Source of the DNA: Solimonas sp. K1W22B-7
Lineage (GTDB): Bacteria; Pseudomonadota; Gammaproteobacteria; Nevskiales; Nevskiaceae
Direction of reading: 5' to 3'
Assembly: GCF_003428335.1 (NCBI RefSeq)
Contig: NZ_CP031704.1
Span: 4,972,071 to 5,036,070, forward strand
DNA: 64,000 bases
The translations under genes and the position numbers were made by a program. Below the pieces are notes generated by a model that saw nothing but the letters and a program-made list of their open reading frames with translations, did no database searches and had not been told where the DNA came from. Positions within the stretch are counted from its first letter, which is position 1. Every line of letters begins with the position of its first letter. Positions 19,501 through 28,371 of the stretch are shown in pieces.

Positions 19501-20793
19501 TCAGAGCGACTGCAGGTCGTAGCCGCGCTCGTTGTGCTGCGTGGTATCCAGGCCCACGGTCTCCTGCTCCTCGCTGACGCGCAGGCCGACCGTGGCGCCC
19601 AGCAGCTTGAGCAGGCCCCAGGTGACCACGGCGGTGTAGCCCAGCGTCGCGCCGATGCCCAGCAGCTGCACGCCGAGCTGCGAGCCCATGCCCATGCCCT
19701 CGGCATAGCCCTGGCCGCTGAACACGCCCAGCGCGGACGAGGCGAAGATGCCGGCGAAGAAGGTGCCGAGCATGCCGCCGACGCCGTGCACCGGGAACAC
19801 GTCGAGGGAGTCGTCGACCTTCAGTACCCGCTTGAGGCCATGGGTGGCGAAGAAGCAGACGAAGCCGGCCACCAGGCCGATCACCAGGGCGCCGCCGGGG
19901 CCGACGTAGCCCGAGGCCGGGGTAATGGTGCCCAGCCCTGCGACCATGCCGGTGACGATGCCCAGGGCCGAGGGCTTGCCGTACTTGACCCACTCGATGG
20001 CGCTCCACATCAGCGCACCGGCGGCCGCCGAGGTATGGGTGACCAGGATCGCCATGCCGGCATTGCCGTTGGCGGCCAGGGCCGAGCCGCCGTTGAAGCC
20101 GAACCAGCCGACCCACAGCATGCCGGCGCCGGTCACGGTCATGGTCATGTTGTGCGGCATCATCGGCGTCTGCATGAAGCCGCGGCGCTGGCCCAGCACG
20201 ATCGCCGCCACCAGTGCGGCGACGCCGGCGGTGATGTGGACCACGGTGCCGCCGGCGAAGTCCAGCAGGCCGCGCTTGAACAGCCAGCCGTCCGCCGCCC
20301 AGACCCAGTGGCAGACCGGCAGGTAGACCGCCAGCAGCCACAGCACCGAGAACAGCAGGATGGCCGAGAACTTCATGCGCTCGGCGAAGCCGCCGATCAC
20401 CAGGGCCGGCGTGATCGCGGCAAAGGTCAGCTGGTACATGGCGAAGGCGGTCTCGGGAATGGTGCCGTTCACCGAGTTCTCGCCGACGCCGTAGAAGAAG
20501 GCCTTGGACAGGCCGCCGATGAAGCCATTGCCGGGGGCGAACGCCAGGCTGTAGCCGCAGACCAGCCAGACCACCGAGACCACGCAGACGATGGCGAAGC
20601 ACTGCACCAGCACCGACAGCACGTTCTTGGCGCGTACCAGGCCGCCGTAGAACAGGGCCAGGCCCGGCAGGCTCATGAACAGCACCAGGGCGGTCGACGT
20701 CATGATCCAGGCGGTATCGCCGGAATTGATGCCTTCCTGTGCCGATGCCGCCATTGGCATCAGCGCAAACAGCGCGCAGATCAGCTTTTTCAT
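19501..20793 (-). CDS. amtB: Ammonium transporter (copy 1)
   Basis: 430 aa with a signal peptide (cleavage after AASA) and eleven predicted membrane helices. Family motifs: DTAWIMTSTALVLFMSLPGLALFYGGLV, DFAGGTVVHI (first pore histidine region), WFGFNGGS and FFATHGLKR plus VHGVGGMLGT (second pore histidine). The C-terminal cytosolic tail that binds GlnK is present. It lies downstream of glnK copy 1 with an intrinsic terminator in between. Confidence 0.93.
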   Translation of the reverse strand: MKKLICALFALMPMAASAQEGINSGDTAWIMTSTALVLFMSLPGLALFYGGLVRAKNVLSVLVQCFAIVCVVSVVWLVCGYSLAFAPGNGFIGGLSKAFFYGVGENSVNGTIPETAFAMYQLTFAAITPALVIGGFAERMKFSAILLFSVLWLLAVYLPVCHWVWAADGWLFKRGLLDFAGGTVVHITAGVAALVAAIVLGQRRGFMQTPMMPHNMTMTVTGAGMLWVGWFGFNGGSALAANGNAGMAILVTHTSAAAGALMWSAIEWVKYGKPSALGIVTGMVAGLGTITPASGYVGPGGALVIGLVAGFVCFFATHGLKRVLKVDDSLDVFPVHGVGGMLGTFFAGIFASSALGVFSGQGYAEGMGMGSQLGVQLLGIGATLGYTAVVTWGLLKLLGATVGLRVSEEQETVGLDTTQHNERGYDLQSL

Positions 20794-20811
20794 CGCTCCC
20801 CCTTGAGCATA

Positions 20812-20840
20812 AAAAAACCCCCGTCGCCTTTGACGGGGGT
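20812..20840 (-). terminator. Intrinsic terminator between glnK1 and amtB1
   Basis: On the minus strand, CCCCCGTC and GACGGGGG pair around a five-base loop and are followed by seven Ts. Placed 18 bases after the glnK1 stop and before amtB1, it could reduce amtB1 expression relative to glnK1. Confidence 0.8.
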
Positions 20841-20857
20841 ATGAATGAACTGCGGTC

Positions 20858-21196
20858 TCAGACCGCTTCTACGCCGGACTCGCCGGTGCGGATGCGCACG
20901 GTCTGGTCGAGGTCGTAGACGAAGATCTTGCCGTCGCCGATCTGGCCGGTCTTGGCGGCCTTCTGGATCGCTTCCACCGCCTTGTCGATCATGTCGGGCC
21001 CCAGGGCAACCTCGAGCTTGATCTTGGGCAGCAGGTCGACGGTGTATTCGGCGCCGCGGTACAGCTCGGTATGGCCCTTCTGGCGACCGAAACCGCGCAC
21101 CTCGGTCACCGTCATGCCCTGCACCCCGATGTCGGCCAGCGCCTCGCGGACGGCGTCCAGCTTGAAGGGCTTGATGATGGCGATGAGCATTTTCAT
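20858..21196 (-). CDS. glnK: PII nitrogen regulatory protein (copy 1)
   Basis: 112 aa trimeric signal protein that blocks AmtB and reports 2-oxoglutarate/ATP/ADP. The T-loop contains [11 protein letters not shown] with the uridylylated tyrosine. The B/C-loop signature is [12 protein letters not shown] and the N-terminus is [16 protein letters not shown] 21196 is the conserved start; an in-frame ATG at 21283 adds unrelated sequence through a terminator. It pairs with amtB1 downstream. Confidence 0.92.
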   Translation of the reverse strand: MKMLIAIIKPFKLDAVREALADIGVQGMTVTEVRGFGRQKGHTELYRGAEYTVDLLPKIKLEVALGPDMIDKAVEAIQKAAKTGQIGDGKIFVYDLDQTVRIRTGESGVEAV

Positions 21197-21254
21197 GGGC
21201 GGCTCCGCAGGCGGGCTGTATTTTTGGAGCCGCAAGTCTACCCCGCCCCCCGCC

Positions 21255-21289
21255 CAAAAAGAAAAGGGCGGGTGCCTAGGCACCCGCCC
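21255..21289 (-). terminator. Intrinsic terminator after amtB2
   Basis: GGGCGGGTGCC and GGCACCCGCCC (21266-21289) are followed on the minus strand by TTTTCTTTTT. It separates the two glnK-amtB units. Confidence 0.85.
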
Positions 21290-21330
21290 CGAGTTCCGGC
21301 CGGCTTGCGCCGGGCGGGGATCCTTTCTTC

Positions 21331-22848
21331 TTAGTTGTAGGCCTTCTCGCCGTGCTCGGCGAGGTCCAGGCCCTCGGATTCCTGCTCCTCGGTCACGCGG
21401 ATACCCATCGTGAACTTGAGGATCAGCAGGGTCACCGCGGACACCACGGCCGACAGGACGATGGCGACCAGGACAGCCTTGACCTGGATCATGATCTGGC
21501 CCGAGGAGTAGCCCGGAACCAGTTCCACCCAGTTGTTGTACACGCCGACGCCGCCCTTGGCCGGGTCGACGAAGACGCCGGTCAGGATCGCGCCGATGAT
21601 GCCGCCCACCGCGTGGACACCGAAGGCGTCGAGCGCGTCGTCATAGCCCAGCACCTTCTTCAGGTAGGCCACGGCGAAGAAGCAGACGAAGCCCGCGACC
21701 AGGCCGATGATCAGGCCGCCGCAGATGCCGACGAAGCCGCAGGCCGGGGTGATGGCCACCAGGCCGGCGATGGCGCCGGAGATGATGCCCAGCAGCGACG
21801 GCTTGCCCTTGAAGATCCACTCCGCGAAGAACCAGGCGGCGGCGGCGGCGGCGGTGGCGAACATGGTGTTGGCGAACGCCAGGACGGCGTAGCCATTGGC
21901 CTCGAGGTTGGAGCCGGCGTTGAAGCCGAACCAGCCGAACCACAGCAGCGCGGCGCCGATCATCGACATGGTCAGGCTGTGCGGAGCCATCGAGGTCTTG
22001 CCGTAGCCCGAGCGCTTGCCGAGGATGATCGCGGCAACCAGGCCGGCGATACCGGCGTTGATGTGCACCACGGTGCCGCCGGCGAAGTCCAGCGCGCCGA
22101 GCTGCCAGAGGTAACCGGCGGTGGCGTTGAGGCCATCAACCTGGTCGAGCGTCTGGTAGGCATCCGGGCCCGCCCACCACCAGACCATGTGCGCCATCGG
22201 CAGGTAGGAGAAGGTGAACCAGACCACCGAGAAGATCATCACGGCCTTGAACTTCATGCGCTCGGCGTAGGCGCCGGCGATCAGGGCCACAGTGATGCAG
22301 GCGAAGGTCATCTGGAACACGGCGAACAGCAGTTCCGGAATCACCACGCCCTTGCTGAAGGTGGCGGTCGCGGTGAAGAAGCCGTTGGCGTCATACACCA
22401 CGCCCTTCAGGAACAGCTTGTCCAGCGTTCCGATGAAAGGACCGGTGCCGCTGAAGGCCAGGCTGTAGCCGTAGACCACCCACAGAACGCCGATCACCGA
22501 GAAGATGGCGAAGGTCTGGGTCAGGGTCGACAGCATGTTCTTCTGGCGGACCATGCCGCCGTAGAACAGGGCCAGGCCCGGCAGGGACATCAGCAGCACG
22601 AACGCGGTGGAAACCAGCATCCACGCGACGTTGCCTTCATTGAATACCGGGGCGACCGGCTTGGCTTCCTCAGCCGCCGGAGCGGCAGCCTCGGCCGGCG
22701 CCGCAGCAGCGGCCTCGGCGGTAGCAGCCGCTTCTACCGCGGCGGCAGCCGGAGCAGACGGCGAGTCGGTTTGCGCCCAGGCAGGCGCTGCAAGGCCGCA
22801 CACGGCGGCCAGCATCAATGCACTAAGAGTCTTACGCATCATGGTCAT
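21331..22848 (-). CDS. amtB: Ammonium transporter (copy 2) with Ala/Glu-rich N-terminal extension
   Basis: 505 aa, about 75 residues longer than copy 1. After the signal peptide (APAWA) comes an Ala/Glu/Pro-rich periplasmic segment (about residues 27-70) before the first Amt helix (NVAWMLVSTAFVLLMSLPGLALFYGG). Pore motifs DFAGGTVVHI and VHAVGGIIGA hold the twin histidines. An insertion around residues 130-155 also differs from copy 1. ATG 22842 is an alternative start. Nine bases separate it from glnK2, so the two are co-transcribed from the sigma-54 promoter. Confidence 0.93.
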   Translation of the reverse strand: MTMMRKTLSALMLAAVCGLAAPAWAQTDSPSAPAAAAVEAAATAEAAAAAPAEAAAPAAEEAKPVAPVFNEGNVAWMLVSTAFVLLMSLPGLALFYGGMVRQKNMLSTLTQTFAIFSVIGVLWVVYGYSLAFSGTGPFIGTLDKLFLKGVVYDANGFFTATATFSKGVVIPELLFAVFQMTFACITVALIAGAYAERMKFKAVMIFSVVWFTFSYLPMAHMVWWWAGPDAYQTLDQVDGLNATAGYLWQLGALDFAGGTVVHINAGIAGLVAAIILGKRSGYGKTSMAPHSLTMSMIGAALLWFGWFGFNAGSNLEANGYAVLAFANTMFATAAAAAAWFFAEWIFKGKPSLLGIISGAIAGLVAITPACGFVGICGGLIIGLVAGFVCFFAVAYLKKVLGYDDALDAFGVHAVGGIIGAILTGVFVDPAKGGVGVYNNWVELVPGYSSGQIMIQVKAVLVAIVLSAVVSAVTLLILKFTMGIRVTEEQESEGLDLAEHGEKAYN

Positions 22849-22857
22849 GATTCCCTG

Positions 22858-23304
<447 letters not shown>

Positions 23305-23337
23305 CTAAACTGCGGCCGTCCCCCGGAGCCTGTTTCG

Positions 23338-23592
23338 ATGATCGACCCCCGCCAGCTCGAAGACCTCGCCACACGCCTCGGCGCCGTGATTCCCCCCGGC
23401 CTGCGCGGCATGAAGCGCGAGCTGGAGGACAACTTCCGGGCCGTGCTGCGCGCCAACCTGGAGAAGTGGGACCTGGTGTCGCGTGAACGCTTCGATATCC
23501 AGGCCGAGCTGCTGGCGCGCACCCAGGCGCGCCTGTCGGCACTGGAAAAGCGCTTGATTGAACTGGAAAAAAAGGCCGCGCCGGGCAGCTGA
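23338..23592 (+). CDS. ubiK: Ubiquinone biosynthesis accessory factor UbiK (BMFP family)
   Basis: 84 aa. An amphipathic N-terminal helix (IDPRQLEDLATRLGAVIP) and a C-terminal leucine-heptad coiled coil (RLSALEKRLIELEKK) form the BMFP/YqiC fold, a trimer that assists the Ubi complex at the membrane. ATG 23338 gives the canonical length. It lies four bases upstream of comM, an arrangement frequent in gammaproteobacteria. Confidence 0.88.
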   Translation: MIDPRQLEDLATRLGAVIPPGLRGMKRELEDNFRAVLRANLEKWDLVSRERFDIQAELLARTQARLSALEKRLIELEKKAAPGS

Positions 23593-23595
23593 GCC

Positions 23596-25104
23596 ATGAG
23601 CCTTGCGACGGTCCTGAGCCGCGCCCAGAACGGCCTGGCGGCCGATCCGGTGCGGGTGGAAGTGCACCTCGCCCCGGGCCTGCCGGGCCTGAGCATCGTC
23701 GGCCTGCCGGAAGCCGCGGTGCGCGAGTCCAAGGACCGGGTCCGGGCCGCCATCGCCAACTGCGGCTACCAGTTCCCCAATCGCCGCATCACCTGCAACC
23801 TGGCGCCTGCGGACCTGCCCAAGAACGGCGGCCGCTTCGACCTCGCGATTGCCCTGGGCATTCTTGCCGCCTCCGAGCAGATACCGCCGCAGCGCATTGA
23901 AAACATGGAAGTTCTCGGGGAGCTGTCGCTCTCCGGGGAGATCATGCCGGTGCAGGGCACGCTGTCGGCCGCCCTGAAGGCCTCGGCGGCGGGCAACCGC
24001 CTGCTGGTGCCGGCGGGCAATTTCGCCGAGGCCAGCCTGGCGAATTCCGCCGAAATCCTGGTATCGCACCATCTTGGTGCGCTTTGCGCTGCCCTGCATG
24101 AGGGCAGCCTCGCGCCACAACGGACCACGGCCGCGCGTCCGGCGGTGGGCGGACAACCCGACCTGGCCGAGGTCCGCGGCCAGGGGCAGGCGAAACGCGC
24201 GCTGGAGATCGCCGCCGTTGGTGGACATTCGCTGCTGATGCTGGGGCCGCCGGGCTCCGGCAAGTCGATGCTGGCCCAGCGCCTGGCGCCCCTGCTGCCG
24301 CCGATGACTGAGGAGGAAGCCCTGGAGGCCGCGGCCATCGCCTCGATCGGTCCCGGGGGCTTCGATGCACGGAAATGGGGCATTCGCGCCTTTCGCAGCC
24401 CGCATCACACCGCGTCCGGTGTCGCCCTGGTCGGCGGCGGCAGCAGTCCCAAGCCCGGCGAGATCACCCTGGCGCACCATGGCGTGCTGTTCCTGGACGA
24501 ACTGCCCGAATTCGACCGCCGGGTGCTGGAGGTGCTGCGCGAGCCGTTGGAGAGCGGCAGCATCACCGTGTCGCGCGCGGCGCGGCAGTCGGACTTCCCC
24601 GCCCGCTTCCAGCTGGTGGCGGCGATGAACCCCTGCCCTTGCGGGTACTTGGGCGATACCAGCGGCAAGTGCCGCTGCACCCCGGACCAGGTGCTGCGCT
24701 ACCGCGGGCGCATCTCGGGCCCGCTGCTGGATCGCATCGACCTGCAGCTGTTCGTGCCGCGCGTGGAGCGGGAGACGCTCACGGCCGCCACCTCGCCGAC
24801 AGCAGAAACCAGCGAGCAGGTGCGCGTCCGTGTGACCGCCGCGCGCCAGCGCCAGCTGGCGCGCCAGGGCAAGCCCAATGCCGCGCTGGGGCCGAAGGAA
24901 CTGGAGCAGCATTGCCGTCCCGAGCCGGCCGCCCAGACCCTGCTGGAGGCGGCCATGACCCGGCTGTCGCTGTCGGCGCGGGCCTATCACCGCGTGCTCA
25001 AGGTGGCCCGCAGCATCGCCGACATGGATGCCAGCGAGATCATCGGCAAGGCCCACGTCGCCGAGGCCGTGCGCTACCGCGAAATGGATCGCGGCCAGGC
25101 CTAG
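23596..25104 (+). CDS. comM: YifB/ComM-type AAA+ ATPase (Mg-chelatase-like)
   Basis: 502 aa. The N-terminal Lon-protease-like ChlI domain (VEVHLAPGLPGLSIVGLPEAAVRESKDRVRAA) precedes the AAA+ core with Walker A GPPGSGKSMLAQRL and Walker B GVLFLDELPEF. The C-terminal Mg_chelatase_C domain (AYHRVLKVARSIADM) completes the family order. ComM is a hexameric helicase promoting branch migration in natural transformation. The full-length gene has no defects. Confidence 0.92.
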   Translation: MSLATVLSRAQNGLAADPVRVEVHLAPGLPGLSIVGLPEAAVRESKDRVRAAIANCGYQFPNRRITCNLAPADLPKNGGRFDLAIALGILAASEQIPPQRIENMEVLGELSLSGEIMPVQGTLSAALKASAAGNRLLVPAGNFAEASLANSAEILVSHHLGALCAALHEGSLAPQRTTAARPAVGGQPDLAEVRGQGQAKRALEIAAVGGHSLLMLGPPGSGKSMLAQRLAPLLPPMTEEEALEAAAIASIGPGGFDARKWGIRAFRSPHHTASGVALVGGGSSPKPGEITLAHHGVLFLDELPEFDRRVLEVLREPLESGSITVSRAARQSDFPARFQLVAAMNPCPCGYLGDTSGKCRCTPDQVLRYRGRISGPLLDRIDLQLFVPRVERETLTAATSPTAETSEQVRVRVTAARQRQLARQGKPNAALGPKELEQHCRPEPAAQTLLEAAMTRLSLSARAYHRVLKVARSIADMDASEIIGKAHVAEAVRYREMDRGQA

Positions 25105-25113
25105 CCTCAATGG

Positions 25114-25139
25114 AAAAGGGCCGCTTGCGCGGCCCTTTT
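25114..25139 (+). terminator. Intrinsic terminator after comM
   Basis: AAAAGGGCCGC and GCGGCCCTTTT around a tetraloop, directly after the comM stop and able to serve the convergent porin gene as well. Confidence 0.8.
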
Positions 25140-25169
25140 GGGGTGGACTTGTAAGTGTCCGGGACAGAT

Positions 25170-25838
25170 TTACAGATCGAACGCCTTCTTCAGGCCGACG
25201 AACACCGCTTCCTTGCCCAGGATGTCGTCTTCCGAGTTGGCGGCGATGGCAGCGGTGAAGGTGAGGCCGCCTTCCAGCGTCTTGGCCAGCGTCAGGCTGT
25301 AGTCCACGTAGGTGTCTTCGCCGGCCGTCAGGGTGATGCCCGTCTCGACGCCATCGCCGAAGCTGTAGCCGACCTGCGGCGTCAGCGACAGCGTCTCGCT
25401 CAGCGCGATCGGGTAGTTGGCCGTCAGGTAGAAGGCCTCGTCCTCGGACACGCCGAACTCGGGGCTGTAGAACAGCTTCAGGCCGAGGCCGGCGACGGTG
25501 ACGCCGCCGTAGACTTCGGAGAAGTTCGCCTTGGTGGTGTCGCGGTAGCCGTAGAAGATGTAGCCGACGTCATAGGCCACTTCGCCGGCCTTGCCCGCGA
25601 AGCCCGCGTACAGGTCGGTTTCGTAGGACCCGAACGCGGTGTTGGAGACCCAGGCGCCGGTGTAGAAGCCGCTGGCGTGGGCGTAGTCGAGGCCGCCCTG
25701 CACCGCCGCATCATCGCCGGTCTGGGTGATGCCGCGGAACAGATAGTTGCTGAAGGCAGCGACGTTGCCCGTCGCCCCCGCGAACGCCGAGCCGCTGGTC
25801 ATCAGAGCAGCAGCAACAGCAATGTGCTTCAGTTTCAT
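25170..25838 (-). CDS. TorF-family putative outer-membrane porin
   Basis: 222 aa from ATG 25838, which is preceded by AGGAGAGGCG. The signal peptide ends near SAFA. The mature protein starts GNVAAFSNYLFRGITQTGDDAAVQGGLDY, the hallmark of the TIGR02001/TorF barrel family, and continues as alternating aromatic-capped beta strands. Probably a small outer-membrane channel. A second outer-membrane gene lies upstream but has its own terminator. Confidence 0.8.
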   Translation of the reverse strand: MKLKHIAVAAALMTSGSAFAGATGNVAAFSNYLFRGITQTGDDAAVQGGLDYAHASGFYTGAWVSNTAFGSYETDLYAGFAGKAGEVAYDVGYIFYGYRDTTKANFSEVYGGVTVAGLGLKLFYSPEFGVSEDEAFYLTANYPIALSETLSLTPQVGYSFGDGVETGITLTAGEDTYVDYSLTLAKTLEGGLTFTAAIAANSEDDILGKEAVFVGLKKAFDL

Positions 25839-26015
25839 GCTTCGCCTCTCCTGAGGAAAATCAAATTTAAGTTGGTTCAAGGCAACGGCGCGCGTAGGTG
25901 CCACGCCGAACCCCCGTCACGAAGGAGCAAGCAGCATGCCAAGCACCAGCATGGCTCTACGGGGTGGCGGCGCCCCATTGCAGTGCATCAGCCGCAGGTG
26001 CCTGCAGTCAAATGG

Positions 26016-26041
26016 AAAAGGGCCGCTTTCGCGGCCCTTTC
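26016..26041 (-). terminator. Intrinsic terminator after beta-barrel gene
   Basis: AAAGGGCCGC and GCGGCCCTTT around a short loop, just past the stop of the 26068-27156 gene on the minus strand. It is almost identical to the comM terminator. Confidence 0.75.
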
Positions 26042-26067
26042 TTGAAGCTTGAAGCAAAAGAGACCGA

Positions 26068-27156
26068 TCAGAACTTGTAGATCGCCTTGACGGCGACGTC
26101 GCCCTGGCTGTCCTCGAAGGTAGCGCCGTCCGGGAAGATGTCGTTGTCCGACATGTCCCAACGCACTTCGCCGAGCAGTTCGAGGTTGGCGACGACCTTG
26201 TGGCCGAGCGTCAGGGTGACGCTCTGCACGTCGTTGTCGGCACCGGCCACGCCAGCGGCGTCGGAGACGTCGAGGTACTCCGCACGCAGCGAGAGGCGGT
26301 TGGCATCGCTGAGCTTGAAGTTGCCGTAGGCCGCCAGGCCCCAGATCACCTGGTCGTCGCTGGTGCCGAAATCGCTGGTGCGGTAGTCGGCGTTCAGCAC
26401 GAACTGGGTCATGTCGCTCGCCTGAAGGCTGTAGACCACGTCAAGCAACCAGTCCGTGTCGGTAGCGCCACCGTTGTCCGGGCTGTAGTAGCCCGTAACA
26501 GCGAGCGAGCTGGCCGACGACGGCGCGAAAGCGGCACCCAGTTCGACCGTCTTCTGCGTGTCGATATCGGGGCTGCCGGCGACGGTGAATGCCGCGTTCG
26601 ACAGGCCACCGTAGAGCGTCGTGCCGCCCGTCTTGTAGCTGGCGCGCACACCGGTGTGCACCAGCGGCTGCGCGACGGCGAACAGGAAGCCGCGCGAGAT
26701 GTTGGCGTTGGCGGTGTCGTTGATCACCTCGGCGCCGGCCAGCGTGACGAAGCGGCCACCCATGATGGTGAGGCCGCCGGTGGCGTACTGCAGGTAGGCC
26801 TGGGTGACATTGATGTTGTCTGCGTCACCGGGGCTGGCATCGCCATAGGCGGCGTTGAGCAGCTTGGCATCTTCACCGGCGATCACGTTGATGGCGGCGC
26901 CCGCGCCTTGCGCCGGCAGCTTGGCCAGCGTGAATGCAGCCTGGTTCAGGTCGAATGAATCGGTGACAGCATCGAATACATGACCGCCGAGGACCCGGCC
27001 GTCGTTGAACCCATAGGTGTAGCCACCGGAAACGTAGCCGTCCAACGTGACGCCCGACGCACCAAGAACTTCGGTGAGATTCGGTGCGGCAGCGGAAGCC
27101 ATCATCGGAAGGCAGGCGAGACCCGCCGCCGTCAACAAGCCAACGTACTTGCTCAT
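26068..27156 (-). CDS. Outer-membrane beta-barrel protein (porin-like)
   Basis: 362 aa from ATG 27156 (AAGGAGCG upstream). The signal peptide ends at MMASA. The mature protein has the pattern of a 14-16-strand barrel with many Gly/Tyr/Asp turns and a terminal phenylalanine (AIYKF). The N-terminal segment DGYVSGGYTYGFND and the central VTQAYLQYATGGLTIMGGRFVTLAGAE fit the BBP2/DcaP-like outer-membrane porins. Substrate unknown. The 112 bases upstream contain no other gene. Confidence 0.75.
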   Translation of the reverse strand: MSKYVGLLTAAGLACLPMMASAAAPNLTEVLGASGVTLDGYVSGGYTYGFNDGRVLGGHVFDAVTDSFDLNQAAFTLAKLPAQGAGAAINVIAGEDAKLLNAAYGDASPGDADNINVTQAYLQYATGGLTIMGGRFVTLAGAEVINDTANANISRGFLFAVAQPLVHTGVRASYKTGGTTLYGGLSNAAFTVAGSPDIDTQKTVELGAAFAPSSASSLAVTGYYSPDNGGATDTDWLLDVVYSLQASDMTQFVLNADYRTSDFGTSDDQVIWGLAAYGNFKLSDANRLSLRAEYLDVSDAAGVAGADNDVQSVTLTLGHKVVANLELLGEVRWDMSDNDIFPDGATFEDSQGDVAVKAIYKF

Positions 27157-27337
27157 AACGCTCCTTTCACAAAATTTTTGGAACCACCCTTTGCGAACCG
27201 GCGTACCGCATTGGTGCGTACTGCCGGTGTCCCCTCTCTCGCGCAAGCACCTAGTTGGTGCAGAGCGGTCCGACTCTAACAGGGCTTCACAAAATTGTCA
27301 TGAATATGAAACAGCGCCATTTCGGGGCACCAGACGC

Positions 27338-27369
27338 AAAAAAGGCCGGGCGAAAGCCGGGCCTTTTTG
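27338..27369 (-). terminator. Intrinsic terminator after cytochrome c5 gene
   Basis: AAAAAGGCC and GGCCTTTTT arms with an additional inner CGG/CCG pairing around GCGAAAGC. It is located just past the cytochrome stop on the minus strand. Confidence 0.75.
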
Positions 27370-27385
27370 TTGAATCGCGGTTCTC

Positions 27386-27868
27386 TCAGACGCCGTGCTT
27401 CTTCAGCAGGACCTCGACCGCAGCCTTGATCTCCTCGTCCGACAGGTCCGGATCGCCACCGCGCGGCGGCATGTTGTTCTTGCCGTCGACAGCGTGCTTG
27501 ACCAGGCCATCCAGGCCGCCACTGGCGCCCTTGCGGGCCGACCAGGACGCCTTGTCGTGCGGGGCGCCGAGAACGCCGGCATCGTGGCAGGCGCCACAGA
27601 CCTTGGCCACCACCTGGTCGCCGGTGTAGGCGGCACGCTGGACCTTGCTGGCGGCCTGCATCTGCAGCAGCACGTTGGGGTCTGTCACCACGGTGCCCAG
27701 CGGGGCGGTGCGCGCATTCAGGCGATCCTTGCCGGTGGCATCGCCATGGCCGTCACCCTTGTCGATCAGCGCCGCGGCGCCGATGCAGATGAAGAAAATC
27801 AGGAACAGGGCCCCCATGACTTTGCCGAAATTTGCGAAGAAAACGCTATCGTGGTTCTTGTGGTCCAC
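27386..27868 (-). CDS. Membrane-anchored cytochrome c5-type protein
   Basis: 160 aa. One N-terminal transmembrane anchor ([19 protein letters not shown]), a linker, then a class I cytochrome c domain with heme site KVCGACH and axial methionine in NNMPPRGG. The pattern [23 protein letters not shown] is typical of cytochrome c5. Periplasmic electron carrier. It is the last backbone gene before tRNA-Arg. Confidence 0.9.
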   Translation of the reverse strand: MDHKNHDSVFFANFGKVMGALFLIFFICIGAAALIDKGDGHGDATGKDRLNARTAPLGTVVTDPNVLLQMQAASKVQRAAYTGDQVVAKVCGACHDAGVLGAPHDKASWSARKGASGGLDGLVKHAVDGKNNMPPRGGDPDLSDEEIKAAVEVLLKKHGV

Positions 27869-28017
27869 GGGGACTCCCTGGTGACGTGGCTATATGGCTT
27901 TTGCGGCGCGGGAGTATAGCCGGTACCGGCTTTTGCGGGTATCCTTGCCGGCCGCATCCTGCCCCCACCCTGCCCCGCCGCAGGTGGCCCCCGGCAGGCA
28001 GTGCCGGCATGTATAAC

Positions 28018-28094
28018 GCGCCCGTAGCTCAGCTGGATAGAGTGCCGGTTTCCGAAACCGTAGGTCGCAGGTTCGAATCCTGCCGGGCGCACCA
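28018..28094 (+). tRNA. tRNA-Arg (anticodon CCG)
   Basis: 77 bases with encoded CCA. Acceptor GCGCCCG pairs with CGGGCGC. The D arm contains AGCTGGATA, the anticodon loop is TTCCGAA (CCG, reading CGG), and the T arm is GCAGG-TTCGAAT-CCTGC. Pair 27-43 in the anticodon stem is a C-T mismatch, a slight oddity. tRNA genes are common integration targets, and the sequence just downstream holds partial copies of this gene's 3' half. Confidence 0.93.
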
Positions 28095-28118
28095 GTTATT
28101 GATGGCTACCTGCCCTCT

Positions 28119-28250
28119 CCCGGCAGGATTCGAGCCTGCGACAAACAAATCATAGGTTCGACCACCCAGCGCCAGCCGGGTGGCATCGTCACCGCAGGCG
28201 ACGACCCCAACGGGGCGAGGCGAAGCCGAGTCATCCTGCCGGACGCACCA
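28119..28250. repeat. tRNA-Arg 3'-end fragments (possible att-site remnants)
   Basis: An inverted copy of the T arm (28119-28142) matches 28064-28087 at 23 of 24 positions. A direct copy of the tRNA 3' end, ATCCTGCCGGACGCACCA (28233-28250), matches 28077-28094 at 17 of 18 positions. No integrase is seen nearby. The rest of the 277-base gap between the tRNA and the DeoR gene holds no gene that can be supported. Confidence 0.7.
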
Positions 28251-28371
28251 ATTCAAAGACTTAGCAATAGCCGCGGCGCAATCCCCTGCCCGCTACTGGG
28301 CCACGACATGCCCTGCCGCCTGCTCCCATCTGCCGTCATGGCTTGCGTCGGAGTTCGCCAACTCTCAATCG

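Noticed and set aside
28095-28371. Possible second tRNA or small RNA gene after tRNA-Arg
   Set aside because: Only T-arm and acceptor fragments are present; no complete cloverleaf can be drawn.
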